Positions 26,798 through 35,664 of a stretch of DNA of 59,657 bases are shown here, piece after piece. Below the pieces are notes generated by a model, which saw only the letters and a program-made list of their open reading frames with translations, was not told the origin of the DNA and ran no database searches. Each line of letters starts with the position of its first letter. Positions within the stretch are counted from its first letter, which is position 1. A program made the position numbers and the translations under genes. The stretch lies in the NCBI GenBank assembly GCA_023212695.1, contig JALCCG010000125.1, forward strand, positions 1-59,657. Reading direction: 5' to 3'. This DNA comes from Sporisorium sorghi (Eukaryota; Basidiomycota; Ustilaginomycetes; Ustilaginales; Ustilaginaceae).

Positions 26798-26864
26798 GAG
26801 AAGACCGAGAAACCGAGCGCGATAAGGGCCGGTTGCATTGTAACTTCGCAGGAGGTGTCCCAAA

Positions 26865-27566
26865 GTGCCTGGACTGTTCACCGCAATTGCTTTGTTTATT
26901 AAAGAGTTGACCCTGCTCGTTTCGTACGTGAAAAACAACGCGTTTCCTCAGCCTCTGACTGAGGAGGAGGAAGCTAAACATCTGCAGCGAATGGCCGAAG
27001 GCGATCCTCAGTCGCGCAATAAACTGATTGAGCATAATCTTCGGCTGGTCGCACACATCGTCAAAAAATTCGATAACACCGGCGAGGATTTGGAAGACCT
27101 CATATCCATCGGAACCATCGGTCTGATCAAGGCCATTGAAAGCTTCCGGCCCAACAAGGGCACAAAGCTGGCTACGTTTGCCGCTCGCTGCATAGAGAAT
27201 GAAATATTGATGCATTTGCGTTCATTAAAGAAAACCCGTAAGGACGTATCCCTCCACGATCCGATCGGAACGGACAAAGAGGGGAATGAAATTACATTAA
27301 TTGACATTCTTGGAACGGAAGCGGATGATATCGTGGATGCGGTGCAGCTGAAGATTGAGAAGAGTAAGATCTACAGGAATCTCGATATACTGGACGATCG
27401 CGAGAAGGAAGTGGTTATTGGTCGCTTTGGCTTGGAAGCCGGCGGAGAGGAACGAACGCAGCGGGAAATTGCCAAGGAGCTTGGCATTTCACGCAGCTAT
27501 GTATCACGCATCGAGAAGAGGGCGCTGATGAAGCTGTATCACGAGTTCTACAAGCAGAAGCGATAG
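26865..27566 (+). CDS. RNA polymerase sigma factor SigK (pro-sigma-K)
   Basis: A 233-residue late mother-cell sigma factor that turns on coat and cortex genes during sporulation. The hydrophobic pro-sequence ends LLVSYVKNN; the known SpoIVFB cut site in Bacillus corresponds to Ser20-Tyr21 here. Region 2 ([41 protein letters not shown]) and region 4 ([20 protein letters not shown]) are complete. The start is GTG 26865, with GGAGG 9 bases upstream. Unlike B. subtilis, the gene is uninterrupted, so no skin-type excision is needed. Confidence 0.97.
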   Translation: MPGLFTAIALFIKELTLLVSYVKNNAFPQPLTEEEEAKHLQRMAEGDPQSRNKLIEHNLRLVAHIVKKFDNTGEDLEDLISIGTIGLIKAIESFRPNKGTKLATFAARCIENEILMHLRSLKKTRKDVSLHDPIGTDKEGNEITLIDILGTEADDIVDAVQLKIEKSKIYRNLDILDDREKEVVIGRFGLEAGGEERTQREIAKELGISRSYVSRIEKRALMKLYHEFYKQKR

Positions 27567-27621
27567 GCGCAGCCCGTTGGAGTTTTTTTTTGGATCAACG
27601 TTCATGGTTCTCATATAGAGC

Positions 27622-27666
27622 AAACCAAGCCACTTCCCATTTAGGGAGGTGGCTTTAGCTTGGTTT
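27622..27666. terminator. Hairpin between convergent sigK and sugar-acid kinase genes
   Basis: GCCACTTCCC pairs with GGGAGGTGGC (one mismatch), and the outer AAACCAA pairs with TTGGTTT across a small bulge. A T9 tract lies earlier, at 27583-27591, without a clear stem. The hairpin probably ends the minus-strand operon and may serve sigK too. Confidence 0.6.
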
Positions 27667-27688
27667 ATGCAGAGCGTAAATACAGGTT

Positions 27689-29122
27689 CTACCGTTCCAG
27701 CAGTTCGACTGTTTCTTTTAGTGTATCCCGTGTTCCCACATTGCCCGGAAAGATGATATACGGCATGCCGGGGAACAAACTCTCATCTCCGGTAATCCAT
27801 ACCGGCACGCCAGGTTTGATTTGTCCGGCTACCGTGGCACGCTTGACCCGGAGACCTTTTGTGCCGATATCGCTGGACGTTATACCGCCTTTTGCAATGA
27901 TATAACGAGGGCGTGCTTGCAGTCTCCCCACGATGCTGGTCACGGCATCGGAAATTTTGATGGATTGCTTCAATTCTTCTTCCTGTTTGCCTTCCCCCAG
28001 ATCCAGCCGCTCGCGTCGGGTATAAATCGTAACTGTTTTGCCGGAAGCAATAGCACTCTCGGCTAGAGCGATGACACGATCGGTTTCCCACTGGAATGCA
28101 GCCGTATCGGTGACCAGGTGAACATCAAATTCGATGAATGTAATCGAATCAACGGTTTTCAATTGTTCCAGCTGCTCTGTCGTTTTTTGGACATGCGATC
28201 CGACCAGGATGAGCCCGCCACTTGTGGAGGATTCTTGGATAAGCTCCTCTTTTGTAAGCAAGGGTTTGTCGCTGACACCCCCGATCACCTTGGTGAAGGA
28301 AGCCGCGCTTCGGAACATGAAATGTTTCCCTTTTTTAATCGCTTGAATGAGTGCAATGGTGAAAACTTCGACGTCCACATCATCGGCTGCGTTGACCACA
28401 ACTTTGTTGAAATGCTCAACTGCCATAAGCTGATCCACGATGGCCTCGATTTCCAATGCTCGAAGAGATTGAAGTGAAATATAGGTTGTATTGGCGGCGG
28501 TATACGCGCCATTGGTTTTCTCTTCGACCCATTCCCCCAGGTCGGATTTGGTGTAGCCGAACGTACGGTCGCGCGCAAACTCCGTTTCACCGGCGGGAAT
28601 CAGTTCTTCACCGTACAATACATAATGCACATTATCAACCGTAAATCGTCCGCCTGCCTTGAAAAAGGGGATTATAACCTCGCCATCAAACGAGATGCCG
28701 GATTGTGCCTCCACCGTGTCTTTCAGTGTTTCCGTTTCGAGCGGGTAATGGCCTCGCAGGGTGGAATCACCTCGGCTGATAATCACATATGGCTTGTTTG
28801 TTGCTTGAGATGCCTCTTCCGCATGAAGGGCAATATCACGATGCACCGCTTTTGTGTCGCTTGCCACAAGACCGCGGGAATTGGTCAGGATGAAGAACAT
28901 CGACTGCTCCTCTTCAAATCCCTTGATCATGGTGTTGACTGTCCAATCGGTATATACCGAAATGCCATGTACCGTTTGAACCCCCGTTGGGTCATCATCC
29001 AGCACGATGATTTTTCGGCCCAATCCGTCCAATTCGTCCGCAAGTTTGGTTCTTACCCATGTTTCATCGATGCGAGGCAGGTGATCCAACACATCTGCTG
29101 CCATTCTCTTTTCCGTATTCAT
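27689..29122 (-). CDS. Four-carbon acid sugar kinase (OtnK/DtnK family)
   Basis: A 477-residue kinase of the former DUF1537 family, which phosphorylates threonate, erythronate or 3-oxo-tetronate. The N-terminal IIVLDDDPTGVQT and SRGDSTLRGHYP motifs and the C-terminal AKGGITSSDIG nucleotide-binding stretch are typical. It is the last gene of the operon behind the GntP permease and the dehydrogenase. The partner enzymes that would fix the substrate (OtnC aldolase or PdxA2) are not in the window, so 3-oxo-tetronate versus D-threonate kinase stays open. Confidence 0.88.
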   Translation of the reverse strand: MNTEKRMAADVLDHLPRIDETWVRTKLADELDGLGRKIIVLDDDPTGVQTVHGISVYTDWTVNTMIKGFEEEQSMFFILTNSRGLVASDTKAVHRDIALHAEEASQATNKPYVIISRGDSTLRGHYPLETETLKDTVEAQSGISFDGEVIIPFFKAGGRFTVDNVHYVLYGEELIPAGETEFARDRTFGYTKSDLGEWVEEKTNGAYTAANTTYISLQSLRALEIEAIVDQLMAVEHFNKVVVNAADDVDVEVFTIALIQAIKKGKHFMFRSAASFTKVIGGVSDKPLLTKEELIQESSTSGGLILVGSHVQKTTEQLEQLKTVDSITFIEFDVHLVTDTAAFQWETDRVIALAESAIASGKTVTIYTRRERLDLGEGKQEEELKQSIKISDAVTSIVGRLQARPRYIIAKGGITSSDIGTKGLRVKRATVAGQIKPGVPVWITGDESLFPGMPYIIFPGNVGTRDTLKETVELLER

Positions 29123-29159
29123 AGGTTCTCATCACCCTTTATCTGTATAGTCGTGCCCG

Positions 29160-30503
29160 TTATAGTCCTGGTAAGATGCCGCTGAACAAACTTAATACAT
29201 ACACCGATGCGAGTGCTGTCAATCCGGCGATGAAACCGCCGAGTGTCCATACCTTCAGCGTCTGGGTTACTGTCAGCTTGCCGAAGCGGTTCACGACCCA
29301 GAAGCCGGAGTCGTTCGGAAGCGATAAACCGATACCGCCCGCACAGATGGCCAGTCCGAGCAAAATAGGAGAAACACCCAGATCGAGAACGAGCGGCCCC
29401 ATAATACTGGAGGTCGTAACGAGTGCCACGGTTGAGGAGCCCAGCGATGCGCGCAGAATCTGCGAGAATATGAAGGCCAACATCAACACTGGAATGCTCC
29501 AGCTTTGCATCGTTGTGATCAGATAGTCGCCAATGCCGCTATGGTTAATGACTGCGCCGAATGCTCCGCCCGCTCCGGTAATAAGCACAATCATACCGCC
29601 GGTAGCGATAGCTTCGGAATAAAGCTTGCCCGAATCCTCCGCAATGTAAGGACGCAGGAAAATGATAGCCGCGAACACGCTGATCAACAGTGCAATGTTC
29701 TTATCGCCGATAAAACCGAAGAAGGTTTCTATGGCTGTTCCCGGGTACAGCATTTTGGAGATGGTATTAGCCAGAATAAGCACAATGGGCAGTGCCAGCA
29801 TCCCGAAAGACAAGGAGGTGCTGATTTCTTTGCGCGGAGCTTTGTTCTCGGCTTCCTCGGCAACCACGACCTCTTCTGTGGTTTGGATGCGTTTTCCTAT
29901 AAACATTCCGTAAATAAAACCGCCTACTAATGTTGCGGGGATTGCCACCAGGATACCGTACAAGATAAATAATCCCAGATCAGCCCCGGTATTCTCGGCA
30001 ACCACCATCGGGCCAGGCGTTGGCGCAATCATGTTATGGGAAGTAATGAGACCGATGCCGAGAGCGGTTACAAATGTAACAATCGAGATGCCTGTTCGAG
30101 TTGCCAAGCTTTTGAGCAGTCCGCTTAAGATGACGAAGGCTGCATCGAAAAACACCGGAATGGAAACAAGGGTGCCTGACATGGCCAGTCCGGCCGGTGA
30201 ATTTTTAATGCCGAATATTTTCAGAAGCGAGCCGGCAATCTTTTCAACTGCACCGGAAGCGCCAAGAAACTGGCCGAAGATGACGCCAAGACCGATTAGA
30301 ATGCCTACCCCGACCAGCGTATTTCCGAATCCCGACGTTACGATGCCCGGCACTTCCTTGAGCGGGATGCCAATGGCAATCGCAGTACCGAATGCGCTGA
30401 CGGTCAGAGCCAGAAACGGCTCTACCTTCCATTTAATAATCAGCAGGAACAAGAAGGCTAACGCAATAAGGAATACTACGATGAGTATAGGTCCTGTTAA
30501 CAT
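29160..30503 (-). CDS. GntP-family sugar-acid:proton symporter
   Basis: A 447-residue membrane protein with 12 or more spans. GntP features are visible: GFGNTLVGVGILIGLGVIFGQ, GLITSHNMIAPTPGP and the C-terminal GLSLPNDSGFWVVNRF. Family members import gluconate or related aldonates with protons. AAAGGTGG stands 8 bases before ATG 30503. It lies between the dehydrogenase (31 bases upstream) and the kinase (37 bases downstream), so it is the likely importer of the four-carbon acid they process. Confidence 0.93.
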   Translation of the reverse strand: MLTGPILIVVFLIALAFLFLLIIKWKVEPFLALTVSAFGTAIAIGIPLKEVPGIVTSGFGNTLVGVGILIGLGVIFGQFLGASGAVEKIAGSLLKIFGIKNSPAGLAMSGTLVSIPVFFDAAFVILSGLLKSLATRTGISIVTFVTALGIGLITSHNMIAPTPGPMVVAENTGADLGLFILYGILVAIPATLVGGFIYGMFIGKRIQTTEEVVVAEEAENKAPRKEISTSLSFGMLALPIVLILANTISKMLYPGTAIETFFGFIGDKNIALLISVFAAIIFLRPYIAEDSGKLYSEAIATGGMIVLITGAGGAFGAVINHSGIGDYLITTMQSWSIPVLMLAFIFSQILRASLGSSTVALVTTSSIMGPLVLDLGVSPILLGLAICAGGIGLSLPNDSGFWVVNRFGKLTVTQTLKVWTLGGFIAGLTALASVYVLSLFSGILPGL

Positions 30504-30533
30504 GTATTTTCCACCTTTACAATGATAATATTT

Positions 30534-31427
30534 TTAGTTCGGCATTTTTTTGACTTCCACATTCGCTGCTTTTTCATAGTATTGGACAATGCCCGCATGA
30601 TCATTTGCCTGTTTGCCTTCATCCTTCAAGGTTTCAAAAATATGGCGGACATGCTCGGTCAATGGGAGGGACATATCAAATGCTTCAGCCGTCTCCATGA
30701 CATTTGTCAAATCTTTCAGATTGATATCAACGCGTCCACCGGCTTTGAAATTGCGTTCGATGATCATTGGAAGCTTGGCATCAAGAACGGCGCTCCCGGC
30801 AAGCCCCCCGCGAATAGCGTGATACATTTTTTCGATATCGATGCCGGCTTTGGCAGCAAGCACAAGCGCTTCTGACATAGCGGCAATATTGACATTGACC
30901 ATAATCTGATTGGCGAGCTTGGCGGTTGCACCACTGCCGCTGGGACCCACCCACGTAATGTCCTTGCCCATGCAAGCGAGCACTGGCTTAACTTTCTCAA
31001 AAACGCTTTCATTTCCGCCGGCCATAACGGACAGTGTACCGTCGATTGCTTTGGGTTCGCCGCCGCTGACCGGGGCATCCAGCATTTCTATGCCGTGGTC
31101 TTGCAGGCTCTCTGCGACTTCCTTGGCAACAACCGGCGAGATCGAACTCATGTCGATGACAACCGTCCCGGCTTTAGCGCCTTGAACGATACCGTCTTCT
31201 CCAAGAATGACATGTTTCACAATGGCGTTGTTTGGAAGCATTGTAATAATGACATCGCTTTCAATTGCAACCTCTTTAGGTGATTGTCCGTTTTTTGCCC
31301 CCAATTGCGCTAAATGATCGATCGCCTCTGTATTCAGATCATAAACGGTAAGGCTGTAACCTTTGTTCAACAAGTTTGCGGCCATCGGTTTACCCATGAT
31401 ACCAAGACCTATGAATCCAATATTCAT
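30534..31427 (-). CDS. GarR/LtnD-type NAD(P)-dependent 3-hydroxyacid dehydrogenase
   Basis: A 297-residue beta-hydroxyacid dehydrogenase. It has the Rossmann motif GFIGLGIMGKPMAANL, the substrate signature DAPVSGGEPKA, and catalytic Lys170 in GSGATAKLANQ. It fits tartronate-semialdehyde reductase (GarR) or L-threonate dehydrogenase (LtnD); the OtnK-like kinase next door favours the threonate route. It is the first gene of the minus-strand operon, with AGGAGGAA before ATG 31427, divergent from the GntR regulator. Confidence 0.9.
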   Translation of the reverse strand: MNIGFIGLGIMGKPMAANLLNKGYSLTVYDLNTEAIDHLAQLGAKNGQSPKEVAIESDVIITMLPNNAIVKHVILGEDGIVQGAKAGTVVIDMSSISPVVAKEVAESLQDHGIEMLDAPVSGGEPKAIDGTLSVMAGGNESVFEKVKPVLACMGKDITWVGPSGSGATAKLANQIMVNVNIAAMSEALVLAAKAGIDIEKMYHAIRGGLAGSAVLDAKLPMIIERNFKAGGRVDINLKDLTNVMETAEAFDMSLPLTEHVRHIFETLKDEGKQANDHAGIVQYYEKAANVEVKKMPN

Positions 31428-31473
31428 GTGAGTTCCTCCTAGATGATAAATCGATATTTAAAATTCGAACTAA

Positions 31474-31546
31474 TTGTACACAATAAATTTAGAATTGTAT
31501 ACAAAAATATTATGATTGGATACAAGTGTAAATGTAGTGGATACAA
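31474..31546. promoter_or_regulatory. Four operator-like palindromes spaced exactly 21 bp
   Basis: TTGTACACAA (31474), TTGTATACAA (31495), TTGGATACAA (31516) and GTGGATACAA (31537) each start 21 bases after the last. The first two are perfect TTGT-N2-ACAA palindromes and the last two are diverged copies. They fill the region between the dehydrogenase operon and the GntR gene, the place where an FCD-type GntR repressor normally binds. Confidence 0.75.
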
Positions 31547-31561
31547 AAATCGAAAGAAAGC

Positions 31562-31590
31562 TTTTAATGGACCATGCTTTCCCCTATAAT
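31562..31590 (+). promoter_or_regulatory. Candidate sigma-A promoter of the GntR gene
   Basis: TATAAT at 31585-31590 is a perfect -10. TTTTAA at 31562-31567, 17 bases upstream, is a weak -35. The operator array ends 15 bases before the -35. Confidence 0.5.
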
Positions 31591-31645
31591 TTAAGGACGA
31601 TGTATAAGTCATGCTTTATGTGTAAACGAAGGATGGGAATAATGA

Positions 31646-32269
31646 ATGTCTAAACAAGGATTCCAAGCGGCGTATCTCCATTGTTATGAGCTGATCAGGG
31701 ATAGAATATTGAACGGCGAATTGCCGGGCGGCATGAAATTGGTGGAGGAACGGCTTGCGGAGGAATTGGGTGTAAGCCGCACTCCTGTCCGTGAGTCCAT
31801 CCGAAAGCTGGAGCAGGAAGGCCTCATCAAGAATAAGCGGGTGGTGAATCCGTCTGACGAGGATTTGCGCCATATTTTTCAGGTACGTATGTTGCTCGAA
31901 GGTTTTGCTGCTCGTTGTGCGGCATTTTATATGGATGAAGCGACGCTAAAACAACTGCAGGAATGCATTGCTGTGGCCCGCAGCGGGAGCGTCAGCGAAA
32001 CCATGGAAGCTAACAAGATGTTCCATGATATTATTGTGCAGTCAAGCCGCAATCCGGAGCTTGTTCTTATCATTGATCGAATGCAGTCCATTATTTATCT
32101 GTTTCGCAGAGCGGTGGTGCATCATAAACGTCCGTTCCTCATTGATGAGCATCAGCAGATCGTGGATGCAATCCGTGCTCATGATGCTGAAGAGGCTGAG
32201 CGCTTAATGAAATCTCATCTGCAGGCAGATCTTGATTTTTACTTGCATTTGAGCAGAAGTTCAATTTAA
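31646..32269 (+). CDS. GntR-family regulator, FCD subfamily
   Basis: A 207-residue repressor-type protein. The N-terminal winged helix (LAEELGVSRTPVRESIRKLE) is followed by an all-helical FCD ligand domain from about residue 75, with metal/acid-binding residues around HDIIVQSS and HQQIVDAI. Such proteins respond to small sugar acids. It is transcribed away from the dehydrogenase-permease-kinase operon and probably represses it through the array at 31474-31546. The ribosome-binding site is weak (GGATGGGA), suggesting low expression. Confidence 0.92.
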   Translation: MSKQGFQAAYLHCYELIRDRILNGELPGGMKLVEERLAEELGVSRTPVRESIRKLEQEGLIKNKRVVNPSDEDLRHIFQVRMLLEGFAARCAAFYMDEATLKQLQECIAVARSGSVSETMEANKMFHDIIVQSSRNPELVLIIDRMQSIIYLFRRAVVHHKRPFLIDEHQQIVDAIRAHDAEEAERLMKSHLQADLDFYLHLSRSSI

Positions 32270-32308
32270 ACACCTTGTCCGGTAGCAAAAATACAAGTTG
32301 GAAAGTAT

Positions 32309-32345
32309 AAAGCGGGCGGCACCTCTCCAAGGTGCCGCCCGCTTT
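32309..32345. terminator. Bidirectional intrinsic terminator
   Basis: Perfect 16-bp stem (32309-32324 with 32330-32345), loop CTCCA, flanked by A and T bases. It separates the GntR gene from the convergent small gene. Confidence 0.85.
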
Positions 32346-32348
32346 GAT

Positions 32349-32621
32349 CTATGTAGGGTTTAGCTCCCTTGCACCTGACAGCGAGCGCAGACTCGGGTGC
32401 GGAGGATTGCCGGATTTAAGCTGCTGCCACTGCAGCACGCGGCGAATCGCAATCGGAGCCAGGATACTGCCGATCATGCCAAGCAGATCGGATTGAAGTG
32501 CTCTTTGTGCGATGATATAGCCGCAGGATCCACCGATAAACTCGATGGACATGTAGCGTGTAACATGGGATAAAGTGACAACATAGATAACGAATTCATC
32601 GTTTTTCCTCTGGTTTGGCAT
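32349..32621 (-). CDS. 90-residue protein of unknown function
   Basis: The reading begins MPNQRKNDEFVIYVVTLSHV and has a moderately hydrophobic middle (GMIGSILAPIAIRRVL) and a polar C-terminus. I do not recognise a family. ATG 32619-32621 has GGGGGGA about 8 bases upstream; the frame also extends to 32696. The stop falls 4 bases from a strong terminator that also works on this strand, which supports a real transcript. Confidence 0.5.
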   Translation of the reverse strand: MPNQRKNDEFVIYVVTLSHVTRYMSIEFIGGSCGYIIAQRALQSDLLGMIGSILAPIAIRRVLQWQQLKSGNPPHPSLRSLSGARELNPT

Positions 32622-32786
32622 AAGCAGTCCCCCCCACTCCCTCTTATCTCTGTATCTTCGGTAAATTGCGATAAGGCTCATGAGCCCGTGCATCATGGTG
32701 TTCGATTGAGGCTTTTATGCCATTTTATGTATTTTTATAGGCGGTTATGCTCTTCGGCCGGGACATACAAGCCCTGTTACGACAAA

Positions 32787-32820
32787 AACCAACCGTCTTG
32801 TCCACAGAATGACGGTTGGT
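32787..32820 (-). terminator. Intrinsic terminator of the 92-residue protein gene
   Basis: Stem 32788-32797 with 32811-32820 (10 bp). On the minus strand it is followed by TTTTG. It lies just past the stop at 32832. Confidence 0.75.
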
Positions 32821-32831
32821 ATATACAGTTT

Positions 32832-33110
32832 CTACTCTGGTTTTTCTTGTCCTGGATCTGCTTGAATGGTTTCGTCTTCACCGGGATAATCCCGCTTGAT
32901 GCCCATGTGCAGATTGCGATCCTCATAATCGAATCGATTCGGAGGGCGTTGATCCGCGCGCCACGGACTGCTCTTGCCGAGGGATTCGCTGCGAAGATCG
33001 GAACCATAGGGTCCCTCCGAAAATTCCTCCGGTGCCAGATCGTTGCGCTGTGACTCAACGGTGGACAGATCGGCGGCTTCCGATCGTTCTTCCTTCTCAA
33101 ACCCGTTCAT
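32832..33110 (-). CDS. 92-residue highly charged protein of unknown function
   Basis: The protein is rich in Glu, Asp, Arg, Ser and Pro and lacks hydrophobic stretches, so it is probably disordered. It begins MNGFEKEERSEAADLSTVES. GGGAGG stands 8 bases before ATG 33110 and a terminator follows the stop, so the unit looks complete. I recognise no domain. Small charged proteins like this in spore-formers are sometimes spore-associated, but nothing here shows that. Confidence 0.65.
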   Translation of the reverse strand: MNGFEKEERSEAADLSTVESQRNDLAPEEFSEGPYGSDLRSESLGKSSPWRADQRPPNRFDYEDRNLHMGIKRDYPGEDETIQADPGQEKPE

Positions 33111-33278
33111 ATTGCGGCCTCCCGAAAAGGTACTTAAACTACCATTTCAGTGTACCCTGAACACGAGAATTCATTCTGTCAGCGGCTGAACCGCAAGTTC
33201 GGATGACAACCCATTGCCATACATAATGTTACTTATCCCGGCGGTTTGCGGTCATTCCGTACGAATCACATGATCCCG

Positions 33279-34115
33279 CTACAGTCCGGCAGCGCCGAAT
33301 ACTTTGTTAAAGGCTTCGCGTGATTTGGCTGTCAGCTCTTCCGGTGTTCCCGTTGGTGCAGACGGGGTCAGAATTTCTTGCGTAACCGGGCCGGTATAAC
33401 CGATATCGTTCAGGGCCGTAAGAAAGCCCGGCAGATCGATAACGCCTTCCCCCGGGTAGAGCCGATCATTGTCGAGTACGTCTTGGACAGGAATATCCTT
33501 GGCGTCATTAATGTGAACATGGACAATCTGCTCGGCACGCAGCGATCGAATATCGGCGGTTGTCATCTCGTTGGTATACCAATGGTATGCATCATACAGA
33601 AGCCCGACATTCGGCTCTGCAATTGCATCAACCCAGTCCAGAGTCTCTTGGACGGTCCAGATGAACGGATTCTTCCATTGGGTACGCAGATGATGCGGTC
33701 CTACAAATTCCAGCGCCAATCGGATCCCGTAGGCTCCGAGAATGCTGGCGCAGGCCCGCAGCCTTGTTGTGGCGAGCGCCATAAAATGTGCTGCGGACGT
33801 ATCTGTCGAAGGCAGAATATATGTACAGCAGCGCGTACAGCCCAGGGCTTTGGCAGCCGCAGCCGCTGCCGGCAGTTTTTCAAGGCCGCTGAGAAACTGT
33901 TCGTCTGATCCTCTCCATTCGACGGGGAGACCGATTGCGCCTATCTCCAAGTGATGGGATTGCAGCAGATCGGCTGCCGCTTCTACTCCAAGACGGTCTG
34001 CAAGACCCTTGGCATCGATATCGACACATTGAAACTCATATTTGGCCGCGAGTTCGATAAACTGTAAATCGCTTTCAAGTTTTCCGAGTCCTGCGCCAGT
34101 TAAACCTTGCAGCAT
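33279..34115 (-). CDS. Sugar phosphate isomerase/epimerase, TIM barrel
   Basis: A protein of about 278 residues in the xylose-isomerase-like AP-endonuclease-2 barrel family. Metal ligands are visible as Glu in LALEFVGPHH, Asp and His in YDAYHWY, His in VHINDAKD, and Glu in TQEILTP. ATG 34113-34115 is chosen because GGAG lies 9 bases upstream; ATGs at 34121 and 34130 are also in frame. It could interconvert keto-sugars or act like OtnI of the four-carbon-acid pathway encoded nearby, but two unrelated small genes lie between. Confidence 0.85.
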   Translation of the reverse strand: MLQGLTGAGLGKLESDLQFIELAAKYEFQCVDIDAKGLADRLGVEAAADLLQSHHLEIGAIGLPVEWRGSDEQFLSGLEKLPAAAAAAKALGCTRCCTYILPSTDTSAAHFMALATTRLRACASILGAYGIRLALEFVGPHHLRTQWKNPFIWTVQETLDWVDAIAEPNVGLLYDAYHWYTNEMTTADIRSLRAEQIVHVHINDAKDIPVQDVLDNDRLYPGEGVIDLPGFLTALNDIGYTGPVTQEILTPSAPTGTPEELTAKSREAFNKVFGAAGL

Positions 34116-34426
34116 ATTCATCGTCTCCATTCGCTATAAGATGTCATTTTTGGGGTTAGGCGAGTGCTTCGTCTATATCAACCCTCGTTATTTCATAGTT
34201 TCTATTATGATATGTTCGACTCTATAAATCTATGATAGCTTTTATTATTTTTTACAAAAGGTTACCGGGTAGCCGTCCCGTCCTTATTACCGCTTTATCG
34301 AAGGACCTGCCGTTTTTTATTCGGGGCTGCTTCCTATCCTATCGAAGGGGATTGCAGGTCACTTGCCGAATAATCATGTTAACCATGTACTTCTACTTCA
34401 CACGCGAAAAGGGGATTGAACACTAG
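34116..34426. other. Divergent intergenic region
   Basis: This stretch separates the isomerase (minus) from the acetyl esterase (plus). It is AT-rich around 34190-34260 with several TATGAT- and TATAAA-like hexamers, but no pair with good spacing stood out. No gene or strong hairpin is seen. Confidence 0.5.
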
Positions 34427-35392
34427 ATGGATACCATGAAGCTTCGCAAGAATGAACTTGGCAGCCTGCGCCCGGAACCAACGATGGACGAGCAGGTACT
34501 GAATCGGTTTTGGGAGGAGGCGCTCAAGAACTACGACGATAAGCCGCTGCAGATTGTCAATCAACCGGAAGTTACGCCATTTCCTCATATGAAGGTATCA
34601 AAGGTTACCTATAACGGTTACGATGATACCCCCATCCATGCATGGTATATCACGCCAGCCAGCGATATTTCAACGAAGAAGACCATGCCATGTATCGTGA
34701 CCTTCCCGGGTTATTCGGGAGATCGGGGATTTCCCGAACGGTACGCTCACTGGGTGATGCTCGGTTACGCCGTGTTTGCAGTGGATGTCAGGGGACAGGG
34801 CGGGGAGACGGGAAATCTGCTGTCCATGGACAGCGGTGTGGTGAAGGGCTGGGTGACACAGGGGATTACGGATATGCATCGTTCCTATTACATGGCAATT
34901 GCCATGGATGCTGTGAGGGCAGTTGAAACAGCGTTGCAGCAGCCGGGTGTGGACACGGATAAAATCGCCGTGGTTGGCGGGAGTCAAGGCGGAGGTCTGG
35001 CGCTGCTCGCAGGGGCTCTGAATGCGAAGGTTTCAGCCATCGTAGCAGACATTCCCAATATGTGCAGAATGGATTACGGAATTCTGTATTCGGTCAGCTC
35101 CCTGACCGAAATCGCCCAGTACATCAAACGTTTCCCGGAGCAGCTGGATCATATTCTGGCGCATCTCGCGCATTTTGACATGCTGAATTTAGCGCCCAGA
35201 ATCAAGGCGCCGGTCATGGTATCCGTGGGCTGGAAGGATACGGTTTGCATGCCTGAGACGATATATGCCGCATACAACAGGATAGAGGCGAATAAAGAAA
35301 TCAGGGACTACCCGTTCTCGGGCCATGAAGTCAATGAATACCAGAAGCGGGAGGCGGTTTTGTTCCTGGAGCGGATTTTTAACGGGGAATAG
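34427..35392 (+). CDS. Acetyl xylan esterase / cephalosporin-C deacetylase, CE7 family
   Basis: A 321-residue hydrolase of the CE7 (AXE1) family, which removes acetyl groups from xylo-oligosaccharides and related esters inside the cell. The family triplet is visible: RGQGGE near the oxyanion hole, nucleophile Ser in GGSQGGGLAL, Asp in GWKDTVCMP, and His in SGHEVNEYQ. Length matches the family. It has no signal peptide. It is a single gene here, but it would complement the GH43 and esterase locus at 21-27 kb. Confidence 0.93.
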   Translation: MDTMKLRKNELGSLRPEPTMDEQVLNRFWEEALKNYDDKPLQIVNQPEVTPFPHMKVSKVTYNGYDDTPIHAWYITPASDISTKKTMPCIVTFPGYSGDRGFPERYAHWVMLGYAVFAVDVRGQGGETGNLLSMDSGVVKGWVTQGITDMHRSYYMAIAMDAVRAVETALQQPGVDTDKIAVVGGSQGGGLALLAGALNAKVSAIVADIPNMCRMDYGILYSVSSLTEIAQYIKRFPEQLDHILAHLAHFDMLNLAPRIKAPVMVSVGWKDTVCMPETIYAAYNRIEANKEIRDYPFSGHEVNEYQKREAVLFLERIFNGE

Positions 35393-35549
35393 AAGAGGGC
35401 ACAGGGCCTAGCCGAATCAGTGGATATCTCTAACAATCTATGAAACAAGAACAGAGTAGAGCTAAGGTAGAGAAATGAAATTGCGTTATATCCATGTTAT
35501 ATATTTTAACATAAAATTGATTTTTGGTAACTTTTTTGACGTTATTGTA

Positions 35550-35577
35550 TTGACAAGTGTCTGTAATCGCCTATAAT
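35550..35577 (+). promoter_or_regulatory. Consensus sigma-A promoter
   Basis: TTGACA (35550-35555), a 16-base spacer, and TATAAT (35572-35577): both hexamers are perfect. It lies about 88 bases ahead of the MpsC-like gene in an AT-rich stretch. Confidence 0.8.
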
Positions 35578-35664
35578 TATACCCAAGGACAGAGAAAACT
35601 CGATAAACACCCTATACCTACCCCGGTCAATGTAATGAAAATTTACACAGAGGGATGTTGGACA

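Noticed and set aside
26865..27566. Skin-type element within sigK
   Set aside because: The frame is continuous from pro-sequence to C-terminus, with no recombinase nearby.
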